A stretch of DNA of 64,000 nucleotides from Halopiger goleimassiliensis. GTDB taxonomy: Archaea; Halobacteriota; Halobacteria; Halobacteriales; Natrialbaceae. Positions 14,949-23,573 of this stretch are shown one piece after another (within the stretch, counting starts at the first letter, position 1; each line of letters starts with the position of its first letter). The position numbers were made by a program, and so were the translations under genes. The stretch spans positions 568,217-632,216 of the forward strand of contig NZ_HG315691.1 of NCBI RefSeq assembly GCF_000455345.1, written 5' to 3'. The notes under the pieces were generated by a model. It was given only the letters and a program-made list of their open reading frames with translations. It had not been told where the DNA came from and searched no databases.

Positions 14949-16706
14949 ATGTCAGACGACGATACGGACTCATCACGTGCGGACGACCTGGACGTCGACG
15001 GTGTGAGCGACATCGATCTCGACGGCGGGGACGATTCGGAGACGACGTCGGGATTCTCGACGCACCTCGAGGAATCGGATCTGGGCGACGAGGAGTCGAA
15101 CCAGGGGTTGTTCGACGATCTGCTCAGCGGCGAACCAATCTTCGAGAACAAGGAGGTGTTGCGGCCGTCCTACACGCCCCACGAACTCCCCCATCGGAAC
15201 GATCAGATCAACAAAATGGCGACGATTCTCGTGGCTGCGCTCCGCGGCGAGACGCCGTCGAACATCCTGATCTACGGGAAGACGGGGACCGGCAAGACCG
15301 CCAGCGCGAAGTTCGTGAGCAAGGAACTCGAGAGCACCTCCCAGAAGTACAGCGTCCCCTGTGACGTCGAGTACATCAACTGCGAGGTCACCGACACGCA
15401 GTACCGGGTGCTCGCACAGCTCGCGAACAAGTTTATCGAGAAGAACCAGTCGCGCATCGACGACCGTATCGACTCGCTGGAGTCGTTGCTCGAGCGCGTC
15501 GACGAGTTCGAGGACGAATCGACGACCGATCGGACGGATCGGTCGACGGAACCGTTCGAGTTCGGTGCGGACGTGGAGGGCGAAACAGACCCCGGGTCGA
15601 CCAATATTTCGGATGGAGGAAATAACTCGGATACAAGGATGGGGTCTGGTGGTTCTCCAGGTGAAATTGAGGGGTTCGATTCGACGGGTGGTTTGGACGC
15701 CGACGGCCCTGACGTCGGTCGCGACGAGGGGCCAGCCCATCCCCTCGCGTCGACGCAGTTCGACTCGCCCGCGGAGGTAGAATCCAAAATCGACGAACTC
15801 GAGGACGACAGAGACTCCTTCGAGGAGGTCCCGATGACCGGCTGGCCGACCGACCGCGTCTACAGCGTCTTCTTCGACGCCGTCGATTACGACGAACGCG
15901 TCGTCGTCATCATGTTAGACGAGATCGACAAACTCGTCGAGAAAAGCGGCGACGACACCCTCTATAACCTCTCGCGGATGAACTCCGAACTCGAGAACTC
16001 CCGGGTATCGATCATCGGTATCTCGAACGACCTGAAGTTCACCGATTTCCTCGATCCGCGCGTGAAATCGTCGCTCGGCGAGGAGGAGATCGTCTTCCCG
16101 CCGTACGACGCGAACCAGCTCCGGGACATCCTCGAGCATCGCTCGGACGTCGCGTTCAAGGACGGCGCGCTCTCGGACGACGTGATCCCGCTGTGTGCGG
16201 CCTTCGCGGCGCAGGAACACGGCGATGCCCGTCGCGCGCTCGACCTGCTACGAACTGCCGGCGAACTCGCCGAACGCTCCCAGGCCGAGACCGTCGCCGA
16301 GGAACACGTCAGGCAGGCCCAGGACAAGATCGAACTCGATCGGGTCGTCGAAGTCGTCCGGACGCTTCCCACGCAGTCGAAACTCGTCCTCTTCGCGATC
16401 ATCTTGCTCGAGAAAAACGGCGTCCACAGCATCAACACGGGCGAGGTGTACAACATCTACAAGCGGCTCTGCGAGGAGATCGACGCCGACGTCCTCACCC
16501 AGCGTCGGGTGACGGACCTCATCAGCGAACTCGACATGCTCGGCATCGTCAACGCCGTCGTCGTCTCGAAGGGTCGGTACGGTCGCACGAAGGAGATTAG
16601 CCTCTCGGTCCCGCAGGAGGAGACCGAAGCCGTCCTCCTGTCGGATTCGCGCCTCTCGGACATCGACGACATCCAGCCGTTCGTCCAGGCACGATTCGAG
16701 AACTGA
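14949..16706 (+). CDS. orc1: Orc1/Cdc6 replication initiator (AAA+ ATPase)
   Basis: A 585-residue origin-binding initiator. An acidic N-terminus (1-60) precedes the AAA+ domain with Walker A GKTGTGKT (110-117), Walker B IMLDEIDKL (321-329) and sensor/arginine region (SNDLKFTDFLDPRVKSSLG). The C-terminal winged helix contains TQRRVTDLISELDMLGI. It is much longer than typical (about 400 residues) because about 95 acidic Gly/Asp/Ser residues are inserted at 185-280, between Walker A and B. The DNA of this insert carries an ORB-like site. ATG 14949 is chosen; an upstream in-frame TTG would add an implausible hydrophobic leader. Confidence 0.93.
   Translation: MSDDDTDSSRADDLDVDGVSDIDLDGGDDSETTSGFSTHLEESDLGDEESNQGLFDDLLSGEPIFENKEVLRPSYTPHELPHRNDQINKMATILVAALRGETPSNILIYGKTGTGKTASAKFVSKELESTSQKYSVPCDVEYINCEVTDTQYRVLAQLANKFIEKNQSRIDDRIDSLESLLERVDEFEDESTTDRTDRSTEPFEFGADVEGETDPGSTNISDGGNNSDTRMGSGGSPGEIEGFDSTGGLDADGPDVGRDEGPAHPLASTQFDSPAEVESKIDELEDDRDSFEEVPMTGWPTDRVYSVFFDAVDYDERVVVIMLDEIDKLVEKSGDDTLYNLSRMNSELENSRVSIIGISNDLKFTDFLDPRVKSSLGEEEIVFPPYDANQLRDILEHRSDVAFKDGALSDDVIPLCAAFAAQEHGDARRALDLLRTAGELAERSQAETVAEEHVRQAQDKIELDRVVEVVRTLPTQSKLVLFAIILLEKNGVHSINTGEVYNIYKRLCEEIDADVLTQRRVTDLISELDMLGIVNAVVVSKGRYGRTKEISLSVPQEETEAVLLSDSRLSDIDDIQPFVQARFEN
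15653..15678 (+). promoter_or_regulatory. ORB-like sequence inside the orc1/cdc6 linker
   Basis: TCTCCAGGTGAAATTGAGGG followed by G-T. It encodes about residues 235-243 of the Cdc6 insertion. The 50 bp just upstream (15601-15650) are unusually AT-rich for this coding region (ATATTTCGG, GGAAATAACTC). Confidence 0.5.
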
Positions 16707-16812
16707 TGATCCGCTCCCGACGTTTTCCACGGTCGGCTCGATCCCGTCGTCCGGTTCCAACCGACTGGGAATCGACGCGACGCCGATATACGATACCCCC
16801 TTTCGAATACCC

Positions 16813-17274
16813 ATGAAACGACGGACCGTCGTGCTCGCCGTGAGCAGTGCTGGCATCGCTTCGTTGGCTGGGTGTCTCTTCGATGAGTCGGGATCGGACG
16901 GCGGTCACGATTACGAGGCCGGAGACCTCGAGGTCGTCATCGACGGCGAACCGGTCGATCTGACGGCGGATCGGTTCCAGTCCGAGCACGCCGAGAACTC
17001 CTCGATCGATTTTCACTTCCACGAGTTCGACGACCAGTGGTACATGGAAGGCGAAGAACGGCTCACGTTCGCCGAGGCCATCGGCCACATCCCCCACTTC
17101 GAGTACGAGAACGACGACGGCGACCACGTCGTCAGCTACGACGGCACCCGATACGACGGTGGCGACCCGGAGACGGAACTCACGTTCGAACGCGACGGCG
17201 AGGCGGTCGATCCGACCGTTGTCGAACTCTACGACGGGGACGAACTCCGTCTCGAGATCACGACGGGAGCGTAG
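16813..17274 (+). CDS. Uncharacterised lipoprotein
   Basis: A 153-residue exported protein. MKRRTVVLAVSSAGIASLAG C gives a short Tat-like N-terminus with a lipobox cysteine at 21. The mature part is very acidic, with a Tyr/His/Glu-rich segment (FHFHEFDDQWYMEGEERL). It repeats the theme 'V-x-D-G-E/D' twice (VVIDGEPVDLT; FERDGEAVDPT). No known domain recognised. It is downstream of cdc6 on the same strand but 106 bp away with its own spacer. Confidence 0.75.
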   Translation: MKRRTVVLAVSSAGIASLAGCLFDESGSDGGHDYEAGDLEVVIDGEPVDLTADRFQSEHAENSSIDFHFHEFDDQWYMEGEERLTFAEAIGHIPHFEYENDDGDHVVSYDGTRYDGGDPETELTFERDGEAVDPTVVELYDGDELRLEITTGA

Positions 17275-17488
17275 GCGTCGCAGTCGAAATCCGTTCGGTC
17301 AGCGCCCGATCTCTTTCCGACGGCGGTCGATGCCCCCGTTTCACCTCGAGACGCCGTCCGACGAACGGTCGGGATACACCCGCGTCAGTCCTTCGAAGGC
17401 ACGACACGATCGATCGTGATCGTTCTCGAGTCGAACCGAAGGGGTATGACGACAGCGAAGCGGTACCGACTGCACGTCCGATGTTACG
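17275..17488. other. Spacer with inverted ORB-like pair
   Basis: A 214-bp convergent intergenic region. On the minus strand 17332-17352 reads TCTCGAGGTGAAACGGGGGC; on the plus strand 17422-17448 reads TCTCGAGTCGAACCGAAGGG. The two G-tails point outward, as at the origin, 70 bp apart. No gene seen. Confidence 0.5.
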
Positions 17489-18511
17489 TCAGTCGCGGGA
17501 CCGGTAGCCGCCGGCCGCGGCGACGGTCCCCACACCCGCGATGCCGGCGGGTCCGAAGAGCCCTGCCGCCGACTCGAGGCCGGCGATGCTCTGCATCGAT
17601 CCCGGCGGGAGGACCATGCCGCCGAGGAGGTCGTCGAAGAAGAGCCTGATGTGGCCGAGCCAGGGGATGCGGAACGTCGCTTTGCCGGTGATCCACTCGG
17701 GTTTGACGACGTCCGTGTTCGCGCCACCGTACTGGTCGTATCCATCGTTGTCGTCGCCCTTCGTGATGAACCCGGCGTGTTCCGCGGGACAGGTGTGGAC
17801 GTCCTCGCAGGTCACCCGGCCGACGACGTCTTGATCGGCGCGTTCGACCCAGTCTTCCCCCTGTTCGACCCAGAAGTGGGCGCGATGGATGATCGGGGTT
17901 CGATCGGTGCCGGCGGGTTTGAAGATGATCACGTCGCCGGGCTGGCCGAACGACTCGTCGCCGCTTTCCTCGCCGCGCTCGAGGGGCACGACGCCGGTGC
18001 CTTCGACGGGGTCGTCGCCGACGAAGCGGTCGTCGTCGACGACGAAGATCAGGTCGCCACGCTGCATGTTCGGCTCCATACTCCCGCTCTCGACGGCGAC
18101 TAACGGTGGCCAGACGCCGCTGACGGCGAACAGGAGCAGGCCGATGACGGCGACGATGGCGATGCTGCTGACGATGTCACGGACGAACACCACGGTCTCG
18201 TCCTCGCTGCGAAGGAACCAGCGCACGACGCCGTCGTCCTCGATGGTCACCTGATCGTCACGCGTACTCGCGTTTGCGGATCGGGTGCCGCCCGGGGAAC
18301 CGTCGGTCGTCGACGGACCGCTCGAGTCCGTTCCGTCGGCCCGGAACCGATCGTCGGTGCCGGGGTCGCCGGAATCCGCTCGCCTCGAGTCGGCGTCGGA
18401 ATCGCGTCGATCGGCCGGCGAATTCGGATCGCCGAATCGATCCGAACCGTCCGACGAATCGTCGTCGGGACCGTCGGTCTCGTCGTGGTCGCCGGGATCG
18501 GGACCGCTCAT
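17489..18511 (-). CDS. sec11: Signal peptidase I (S26), first of tandem pair
   Basis: A 340-residue membrane protease. A long acidic N-terminal tail (1-95) precedes a transmembrane helix (SSIAIVAVIGLLLFAVSGVW, about 114-133). Catalytic serine is S144 in VESGSMEPN, histidine H209 in PIIHRAHFW and aspartate D253/D254 in ITKGDDND. This is the Ser-His-Asp arrangement of archaeal/ER-type (Sec11) signal peptidases. A second helix near the C-terminus (LFGPAGIAGVGTVAAAGG) is likely. It cleaves Sec signal peptides outside the membrane. It follows a closely related gene. Confidence 0.9.
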   Translation of the reverse strand: MSGPDPGDHDETDGPDDDSSDGSDRFGDPNSPADRRDSDADSRRADSGDPGTDDRFRADGTDSSGPSTTDGSPGGTRSANASTRDDQVTIEDDGVVRWFLRSEDETVVFVRDIVSSIAIVAVIGLLLFAVSGVWPPLVAVESGSMEPNMQRGDLIFVVDDDRFVGDDPVEGTGVVPLERGEESGDESFGQPGDVIIFKPAGTDRTPIIHRAHFWVEQGEDWVERADQDVVGRVTCEDVHTCPAEHAGFITKGDDNDGYDQYGGANTDVVKPEWITGKATFRIPWLGHIRLFFDDLLGGMVLPPGSMQSIAGLESAAGLFGPAGIAGVGTVAAAGGYRSRD

Positions 18512-18538
18512 TGTGGCGGGGTTTGGCGGGGGACCCAA

Positions 18539-19312
18539 TCAACTTTCTGCTCGCGGTCCCGGATCGCCGGATGCTAGACGGCGTGTCGCGTGCCGTGCCG
18601 GACGGATCGGGACGGCGAGACCGAGCAGGGACTCGACTGCCAGGCGGACCTTGCCCAACCACGGAACTCGGAAGGAGGCTTTGGCGCTGATCCACTCGGG
18701 CGCGACGACGGTCGTGTGGGCACCGACGCCGCCGATCTGATCGTACCCCGGGTTGGCGTCGCCCTTGGTGATGAAGCCGTCGTGGGGTGCCGGACACGAG
18801 ACCAGTTCGTGACAGTCGTAGCCGTTTACGTACCTGGCGTCGGCCTTCGTCTCCACCCAGTTCTCGCCGTCCTCGACCCAGTAGTGTGCGCGGTGGATCA
18901 CCGGCGTTTCCGACCGGTCGCCGTTGGGTGCGAACACGATCACGTCGCCTGGCGCGCCGAACTGTTCGTGGTCGTTCCGTGCGGCCTCGAGAGGGACGAC
19001 GCCCGTGTCGGCGGCGGATTCGCCGCCGACGAATCGGTCGTCGTCGACGACGTACACGAGGTCGCCGATCCGGACGTTCGGTTCCATGCTCCCGCTCTCG
19101 ACGGCGACCAGCGGCGGCCAGACGCCGCTGACGCCGACCAGCAGGAAGAAGACGGCCGCGACGATCGCGAGGACGGTCAGGACGTCCCTGACGAGCGACG
19201 GGTCGTCGTCCTCCGCGTCTCCGTGTTCTGTCGTCGTCGTTTGGCCGGAAACGTCGCCTCGAGCGGTCGTCGATCGGTCGGACCCGTCGGGGTCCGAACC
19301 TACGCCGGTCAT
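18539..19312 (-). CDS. sec11: Signal peptidase I (S26), second of tandem pair
   Basis: A 257-residue paralogue of the neighbour. Helix VLTVLAIVAAVFFLLVGVSG (about 44-63), catalytic S75 (VESGSMEPN), H140 (PVIHRAHYW) and D185 (ITKGDANPG). The stretch GVWPPLVAVESGSMEPN is almost identical to its neighbour, so the pair arose by duplication. Here the N-terminal tail is only about 40 residues. It lies between the first peptidase and DP1, divergent from DP1. The two may differ in substrate preference; inference. Confidence 0.9.
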   Translation of the reverse strand: MTGVGSDPDGSDRSTTARGDVSGQTTTTEHGDAEDDDPSLVRDVLTVLAIVAAVFFLLVGVSGVWPPLVAVESGSMEPNVRIGDLVYVVDDDRFVGGESAADTGVVPLEAARNDHEQFGAPGDVIVFAPNGDRSETPVIHRAHYWVEDGENWVETKADARYVNGYDCHELVSCPAPHDGFITKGDANPGYDQIGGVGAHTTVVAPEWISAKASFRVPWLGKVRLAVESLLGLAVPIRPARHATRRLASGDPGPRAES

Positions 19313-19434
19313 CGGTACGTGATTCGACGGTCCCCGTAATCAATGCTTATCCCCGTCCCGACGGCGACCCCGACTCTCGTTACGCGGGCGGGGGATTCGC
19401 TATCCTTTTTTGCCCGCTCGCGAATGCGAGTCGT

Positions 19435-21027
19435 GTGCCACTCGAGGCTCCGGCCCGGATCGTCAGCGAACTCACGAGCCGCGGCTACAACGCCGAACGC
19501 GAAGCCGTGACGAAACTCGCCGCGGCGAACGATCCCGCGACGGCCCTCGAGCGGGTGCTCGAGGAACTGCCGGAGGACGCGCTGGTGGTTCGGGCCGACC
19601 ACGTCGAAGCGGTGCTCGCGAACGGGGCGGACGGTGGCCGAACCGACGCGGCCCGCTCCACGACCGAGCCGTCGTCCCCGTCGCAGACGCCGCCGTCGAC
19701 GACCGACGACCCCTCCGTTTCGACTGGAACCGAACCGACCCCGTCGGGCGGATCGACGGCCCGATCTCCAGTTGAAACAGGGGGGTCGAACGCCGCCGGG
19801 GGACGAGCGGTCGATCCCGAGGTACGATCGCTCGAGATCAGCAACGACATGACCGGCCAGAGCACCGGGACGGGGGAGTACGAGGACTTCGTCGCCGTCT
19901 TCCGGGACCGCCTCGAGAAACTGGGCTCGAAACTCAAAGGGCGGGTCAACCACCGACCGGCGTCGGCGATCGAGGACATGCCTGGCGGATCGGAGGTCGC
20001 GATGGTCGGCCTGGTCAACGACGTCCGATCGACGGCCAGCGGCCACTGGCTGATCGAACTCGAGGACGCTACCGGGACCTTCCCGTGGCTCGTGATGAAA
20101 GACCGGGAGTACGTCGACCTGGTCGACGAACTGCTCTGTGACGAGGCGCTGGCGATGGAGGGGACCCTCTCGGACGATTCGGGGATCGCCTTCGTCGACT
20201 CGATGCACTTCCCGGACGTGCCCCGCACCCACGAGCCGTCGACGGCGGACCGACACGTCCAGGCGGCGCTGATCAGCGACGTCCACGTCGGCAGCGAGGA
20301 GTTCATGGCCGACGCCTGGAACCGCTTCGCCGACTGGCTCCACACCGAGGAGGCGGGCCACGTCGAGTACTTGCTGCTCGCCGGCGACATGGTCGAGGGC
20401 GTCGGCGTCTACCCCGATCAGGACGAGGAACTCGACATCGTGGACATCTACGAGCAGTACGAGGCCTTCAGCGAGTACCTGAAACGCGTGCCCGGCGACG
20501 TAGAGATCGTCATGATCCCGGGCAACCACGACGCCGTGCGACTCGCGGAACCCCAGCCGGGGTTCGACGAGGAACTGCGGGAGATCATGTCGGCCCACGA
20601 CGCACGCATCGTGAGCAATCCGTCGATGGTGACGGTGGAGGGCGTCTCCGTGCTGATGTACCACGGCGTCTCGCTCGACGAGGTCATCGCCGAACTCCCG
20701 GAGGAGAAAGCCAGCTACGACGAGCCACACAAGGCGATGTACCAGTTGCTGAAGAAACGCCACGTCGCCCCGCAGTTCGGGGGCCACACCCGCCTCGCTC
20801 CCGAGGAGAAGGATTATCTGGTCATCGACGAGGTACCCGACATCTTCCATACGGGCCACGTCCACAAGCTCGGGTTCGGGAAGTACCACGACGTGCTCGC
20901 GATCAACTCCGGCTGCTGGCAGGCCCAGACCGACTTCCAGAAGAGCGTCAACATCGATCCCGACGCCGGGTTCGCACCGATCGTCGACCTCGATACGCTG
21001 GACGTGACCGTCCAGAAGTTCAGTTGA
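19435..21027 (+). CDS. polB: DNA polymerase D small subunit DP1 (proofreading exonuclease)
   Basis: A 530-residue small subunit of the archaeal replicative polymerase PolD. The N-terminal helical domain (1-62) starts at GTG 19435, supported by TATCCTTTTTT about 30 bp upstream. A disordered Ser/Thr/Pro linker covers 64-127. An OB-like domain is followed by a calcineurin-type phosphoesterase: SDVHVGSEE, LAGDMVEG, PGNHDAVR, MYHGVS and HTGHVHKLGF. These bind two metals for 3'-5' exonuclease. The large subunit DP2 is not in the window. The linker DNA carries an inverted pair of ORB-like sequences. Confidence 0.93.
   Translation: MPLEAPARIVSELTSRGYNAEREAVTKLAAANDPATALERVLEELPEDALVVRADHVEAVLANGADGGRTDAARSTTEPSSPSQTPPSTTDDPSVSTGTEPTPSGGSTARSPVETGGSNAAGGRAVDPEVRSLEISNDMTGQSTGTGEYEDFVAVFRDRLEKLGSKLKGRVNHRPASAIEDMPGGSEVAMVGLVNDVRSTASGHWLIELEDATGTFPWLVMKDREYVDLVDELLCDEALAMEGTLSDDSGIAFVDSMHFPDVPRTHEPSTADRHVQAALISDVHVGSEEFMADAWNRFADWLHTEEAGHVEYLLLAGDMVEGVGVYPDQDEELDIVDIYEQYEAFSEYLKRVPGDVEIVMIPGNHDAVRLAEPQPGFDEELREIMSAHDARIVSNPSMVTVEGVSVLMYHGVSLDEVIAELPEEKASYDEPHKAMYQLLKKRHVAPQFGGHTRLAPEEKDYLVIDEVPDIFHTGHVHKLGFGKYHDVLAINSGCWQAQTDFQKSVNIDPDAGFAPIVDLDTLDVTVQKFS
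19708..19788. promoter_or_regulatory. Inverted ORB-like pair inside DP1 linker
   Basis: Left element (19708-19730, minus strand): TTCCAGTCGAAACGGAGGGG. Right element (19763-19788, plus strand): CTCCAGTTGAAACAGGGGGG. Both are near-perfect ORB cores with G-tails facing outward and about 33 bp between them, encoding DP1 residues 92-118 (linker). Confidence 0.65.
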
Positions 21028-21078
21028 CGATCCGGCGGTCGACGGCGACGGTGGGCAAATCGGCGACTCCGACGATCG

Positions 21079-22761
21079 TCAGGTCGCCTCCGCTTCCTTC
21101 TGGGCTTCGTCCTGGAGTTCCGTCCGACGGATCTTTCCGGTCACCGTCTTCGGCAACTCGTCGCGGAACTCGATCTCGCGTGGGTACTCGTGGGCCGCGA
21201 GGTCTTCCTTGACGTGGCTCTTGATGTCCTCCTCGAGGGCCGCGGAGGGGGACGCGCCCTCGCTGGGAACGATGTACGCCTTCACGACGTTCCCGCGTTC
21301 GGAGTCGGGCTTGGGAACGACCGCCGCCTCGGCGACGGCGTCGTGTTCGCCCAGCGAACTCTCCACCTCGAAGGGGCCGATGCGGTAGCCCGAGGAGATG
21401 ATGACGTCGTCGGCCCGCCCCTCGAACCAGAAGTAGCCGTCCTCGTCCACGTGTGCGAGATCGCCCGAGAGGTACCACCTGCCGTCGGGACCGTCGACGA
21501 AACTCGACTCGGTCTTCTCGGGTTTCTCCCAGTACTCCGCGAAGAAACAGGGGTAGTCCCCGCGCTGGGCGATCTCACCGGTCTGACCCGGTTCGAGCAC
21601 CTCCCCCGTTTCCGGGTCGACGACGGCCGCCTCGATGCCGGGCAGCGGTTTCCCCATCGAACCCGGCCGGACCGCCATCGCCGGATAGTTGTTGATGACC
21701 ATGTTGCCCGTCTCGGTCTGTCCGTAGGTGTCGTGGATCGTCACGCCCAGTCGGTTCTCGCCCCACTCGACGACGCCGGCCGAGAGCGGTTCGCCGATCG
21801 ACAGCGCGTGGCGCAGGTCCAGCGAGACGTCCTCGAGGAGGTGGTCGTGCTCGCGGAGCATCCGGTAGGCCGTGGGCACGGAAAACAGGACGGTGATCGG
21901 GTACCGATCGAGCAGATCGACCCAGGCCTCGGGGTCGAACTCGCCCTCGTAGGTGAACAGCGCGGCTCCCCAGAACCACGCGCCCAGCGTGTTGATCGGC
22001 CCGGTCAGCCAGCCGAGGTCGCCCGTCGACCAGTAGAGGTCCCCCTCCTGCAGGTCGACGGCGTACTGCTGCGTGGCTGCCACGCCGGCGACCCAGCGGT
22101 GCTCGTGGAGGACGCCCTTTGCGGGGCCGGTCGTTCCGCTGGTGTAGTACAGCAGGGCGTCGTCCTCGCCGCCGGTGTCGGCGGGCTCGTACTCCCGGCT
22201 CGCGGTCTCCATCGCGGCGCGGTAACTGACGTCACCCCGTCGAATGCCGGTCCCGTCGTCGCTGACGACGATCACGTGCTCGACAGCGGGGGCGTCCTCG
22301 AGCGCGTCGGCGATGGCCTCGCGGTTCGCCGCGGTGGTCACGACCGCCGTCGCGTCGCAGTCGGCCAGCCGGTAGGAGATGCCGTCGGGTCCGAATCGCT
22401 CGTTGATCCCGCCGAAGACGGCACCGCGCTTGAGCGTTCCCACCAGGGCGACGTAGTGTTCCGGGATCCGGGGCATGTACGAGAACACGCGGTCGCCCCG
22501 CTCGATCCCGAGGTCCTCGAGGACGTTCGCGAACCGGTTCGTCGCCTCGGCGAGTTCCCAGAACGTCGTCGTGGTCAACTCGCCGTCCTCGCTCACCTGA
22601 TACAGCGCGACTTTCTCCCGGTTCTCGGCGTGGCGATCGCAGACCTCGTGAGCGACGTTCAGCGCGTCGGGTGCGTCCCAGTCGGCCGCCTCGTAGACGT
22701 CGTTCCACGTGAACCCGTCCCGTACCTGCTCGTACTTCGGCATATTGTGTTCCGATACCAT
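21079..22761 (-). CDS. AMP-forming acyl/acetyl-CoA synthetase
   Basis: A 560-residue adenylate-forming enzyme. YYTSGTTGPAKGVLHEHRW is the P-loop (about 200-218), YGQTETGN is the adenine-binding motif, WYLSGDLAHVDEDGYFWFEG is motif A7/A8, and PKTVTGKIRR near the end supplies the catalytic lysine. It activates a carboxylic acid (short- or medium-chain by resemblance) to acyl-CoA through acyl-AMP. ATG 22761 is preferred to 22743 since an AATTATT element lies about 27 bp upstream. No neighbouring beta-oxidation genes indicate the substrate. Confidence 0.88.
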   Translation of the reverse strand: MVSEHNMPKYEQVRDGFTWNDVYEAADWDAPDALNVAHEVCDRHAENREKVALYQVSEDGELTTTTFWELAEATNRFANVLEDLGIERGDRVFSYMPRIPEHYVALVGTLKRGAVFGGINERFGPDGISYRLADCDATAVVTTAANREAIADALEDAPAVEHVIVVSDDGTGIRRGDVSYRAAMETASREYEPADTGGEDDALLYYTSGTTGPAKGVLHEHRWVAGVAATQQYAVDLQEGDLYWSTGDLGWLTGPINTLGAWFWGAALFTYEGEFDPEAWVDLLDRYPITVLFSVPTAYRMLREHDHLLEDVSLDLRHALSIGEPLSAGVVEWGENRLGVTIHDTYGQTETGNMVINNYPAMAVRPGSMGKPLPGIEAAVVDPETGEVLEPGQTGEIAQRGDYPCFFAEYWEKPEKTESSFVDGPDGRWYLSGDLAHVDEDGYFWFEGRADDVIISSGYRIGPFEVESSLGEHDAVAEAAVVPKPDSERGNVVKAYIVPSEGASPSAALEEDIKSHVKEDLAAHEYPREIEFRDELPKTVTGKIRRTELQDEAQKEAEAT

Positions 22762-22951
22762 ATGCCGAACGCCACCGATAGTGGCAATAATTGCAACGGT
22801 TGCTTGCAGGAACTGCAGGATGAACGGAACGCGCTGGCGAGCTGGCAGTATCCGTCGGCATCGCCGACCAGCAGCGTCCGGACGTTCCTCGACCGGCCTC
22901 GAGTTCTGTGGTCGGGACGTCGATCCGCCGAGACCGGCCTCCTTGACTTCC

Positions 22952-22972
22952 GCCCACCCCTCAGGGGTGGGC
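22952..22972. mobile_element. IS200/IS605-type end hairpin (relic)
   Basis: GCCCACCCC-TCA-GGGGTGGGC is a perfect 9-bp stem with a 3-nt loop, preceded by CTTGACTTCC. This is the hairpin found at the end of haloarchaeal IS605/IS1341-type elements. No TnpA or TnpB gene remains nearby, so it is a solitary end or a non-autonomous derivative. It could also act as a terminator for the acetyltransferase-like gene region. Confidence 0.55.
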
Positions 22973-22988
22973 TTCCGCTAGTACCGCG

Positions 22989-23426
22989 TCAGGACTCGAG
23001 TCGAAACCGGACGGTTGGCGACCCCTCGAACCGGGGACCACGGCCGTGGCGTTCGAACCCGAGTGACTCTACCGCGTTTTCGATCGCGTCGTTGTCGTGC
23101 GTGACGAGGACCTCGACGTCCATCGACTCCCGCTCGGCGAACCGGACCGGTTCGGCCAGCAGTCGCTCGCAGGCCTCGGGCGTCCCGTCCAACTGGGTGA
23201 CGTGGACGGTGTCCTCGCGGGCGTCGAAGCTGATGAATCCGAGCAGGTCCTCCGGATCCGAGCCGTCGTACTGGGAACTCGAGACGTCGGCGTTTGGATC
23301 GTGACTGCCGTCCTCCGCGACGCGAACCGTCCGGTCGTGGACGAGGTTTCGCATCACGTCGGTCGGCGAGTCCGCGATCGCTGCCAGCGCGTCCGCGTCG
23401 GCCTCGAGCGCGTCCCGAACGTTCAT
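22989..23426 (-). CDS. GNAT-like acetyltransferase domain protein
   Basis: A 145-residue protein with the GNAT topology: MNVRDALEADADALAAIADS at the start, GFISFDAREDTVHVTQLDGT in the core and AIENAVESLGFERHGRGPRF at the end. The usual Q/R-x-x-G-x-G/A acetyl-CoA loop is replaced by GTPEACERLLA, so cofactor binding may be weakened or altered. Substrate unknown. The gene is divergent from lysC. Confidence 0.75.
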   Translation of the reverse strand: MNVRDALEADADALAAIADSPTDVMRNLVHDRTVRVAEDGSHDPNADVSSSQYDGSDPEDLLGFISFDAREDTVHVTQLDGTPEACERLLAEPVRFAERESMDVEVLVTHDNDAIENAVESLGFERHGRGPRFEGSPTVRFRLES

Positions 23427-23573
23427 CGTCGTGTGGTAATGGTGTGCACGACCATAAATCCCGGTCGCGGCCGGCGGTTCGTCAGTCGATTCGAACTGTC
23501 ACGGATTCGAGACGGTGTGTAAAATTCCCCCAATGGGACACAGTTATCTGCCCGCTCTCGTTACCCAGAGGGT

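Noticed and set aside
21600-21625. CCCCCGTTTCCGGG in the acyl-CoA synthetase gene
   Set aside because: Short overlap with the ORB pattern only; lacks the TCCA half. Encodes a conserved domain (PETGEV), not a linker.
21190-23304. 704-codon plus-strand frame antisense to the acyl-CoA synthetase
   Set aside because: Antisense to a clear adenylate-forming enzyme; basic and non-halophilic. Codon-bias shadow.
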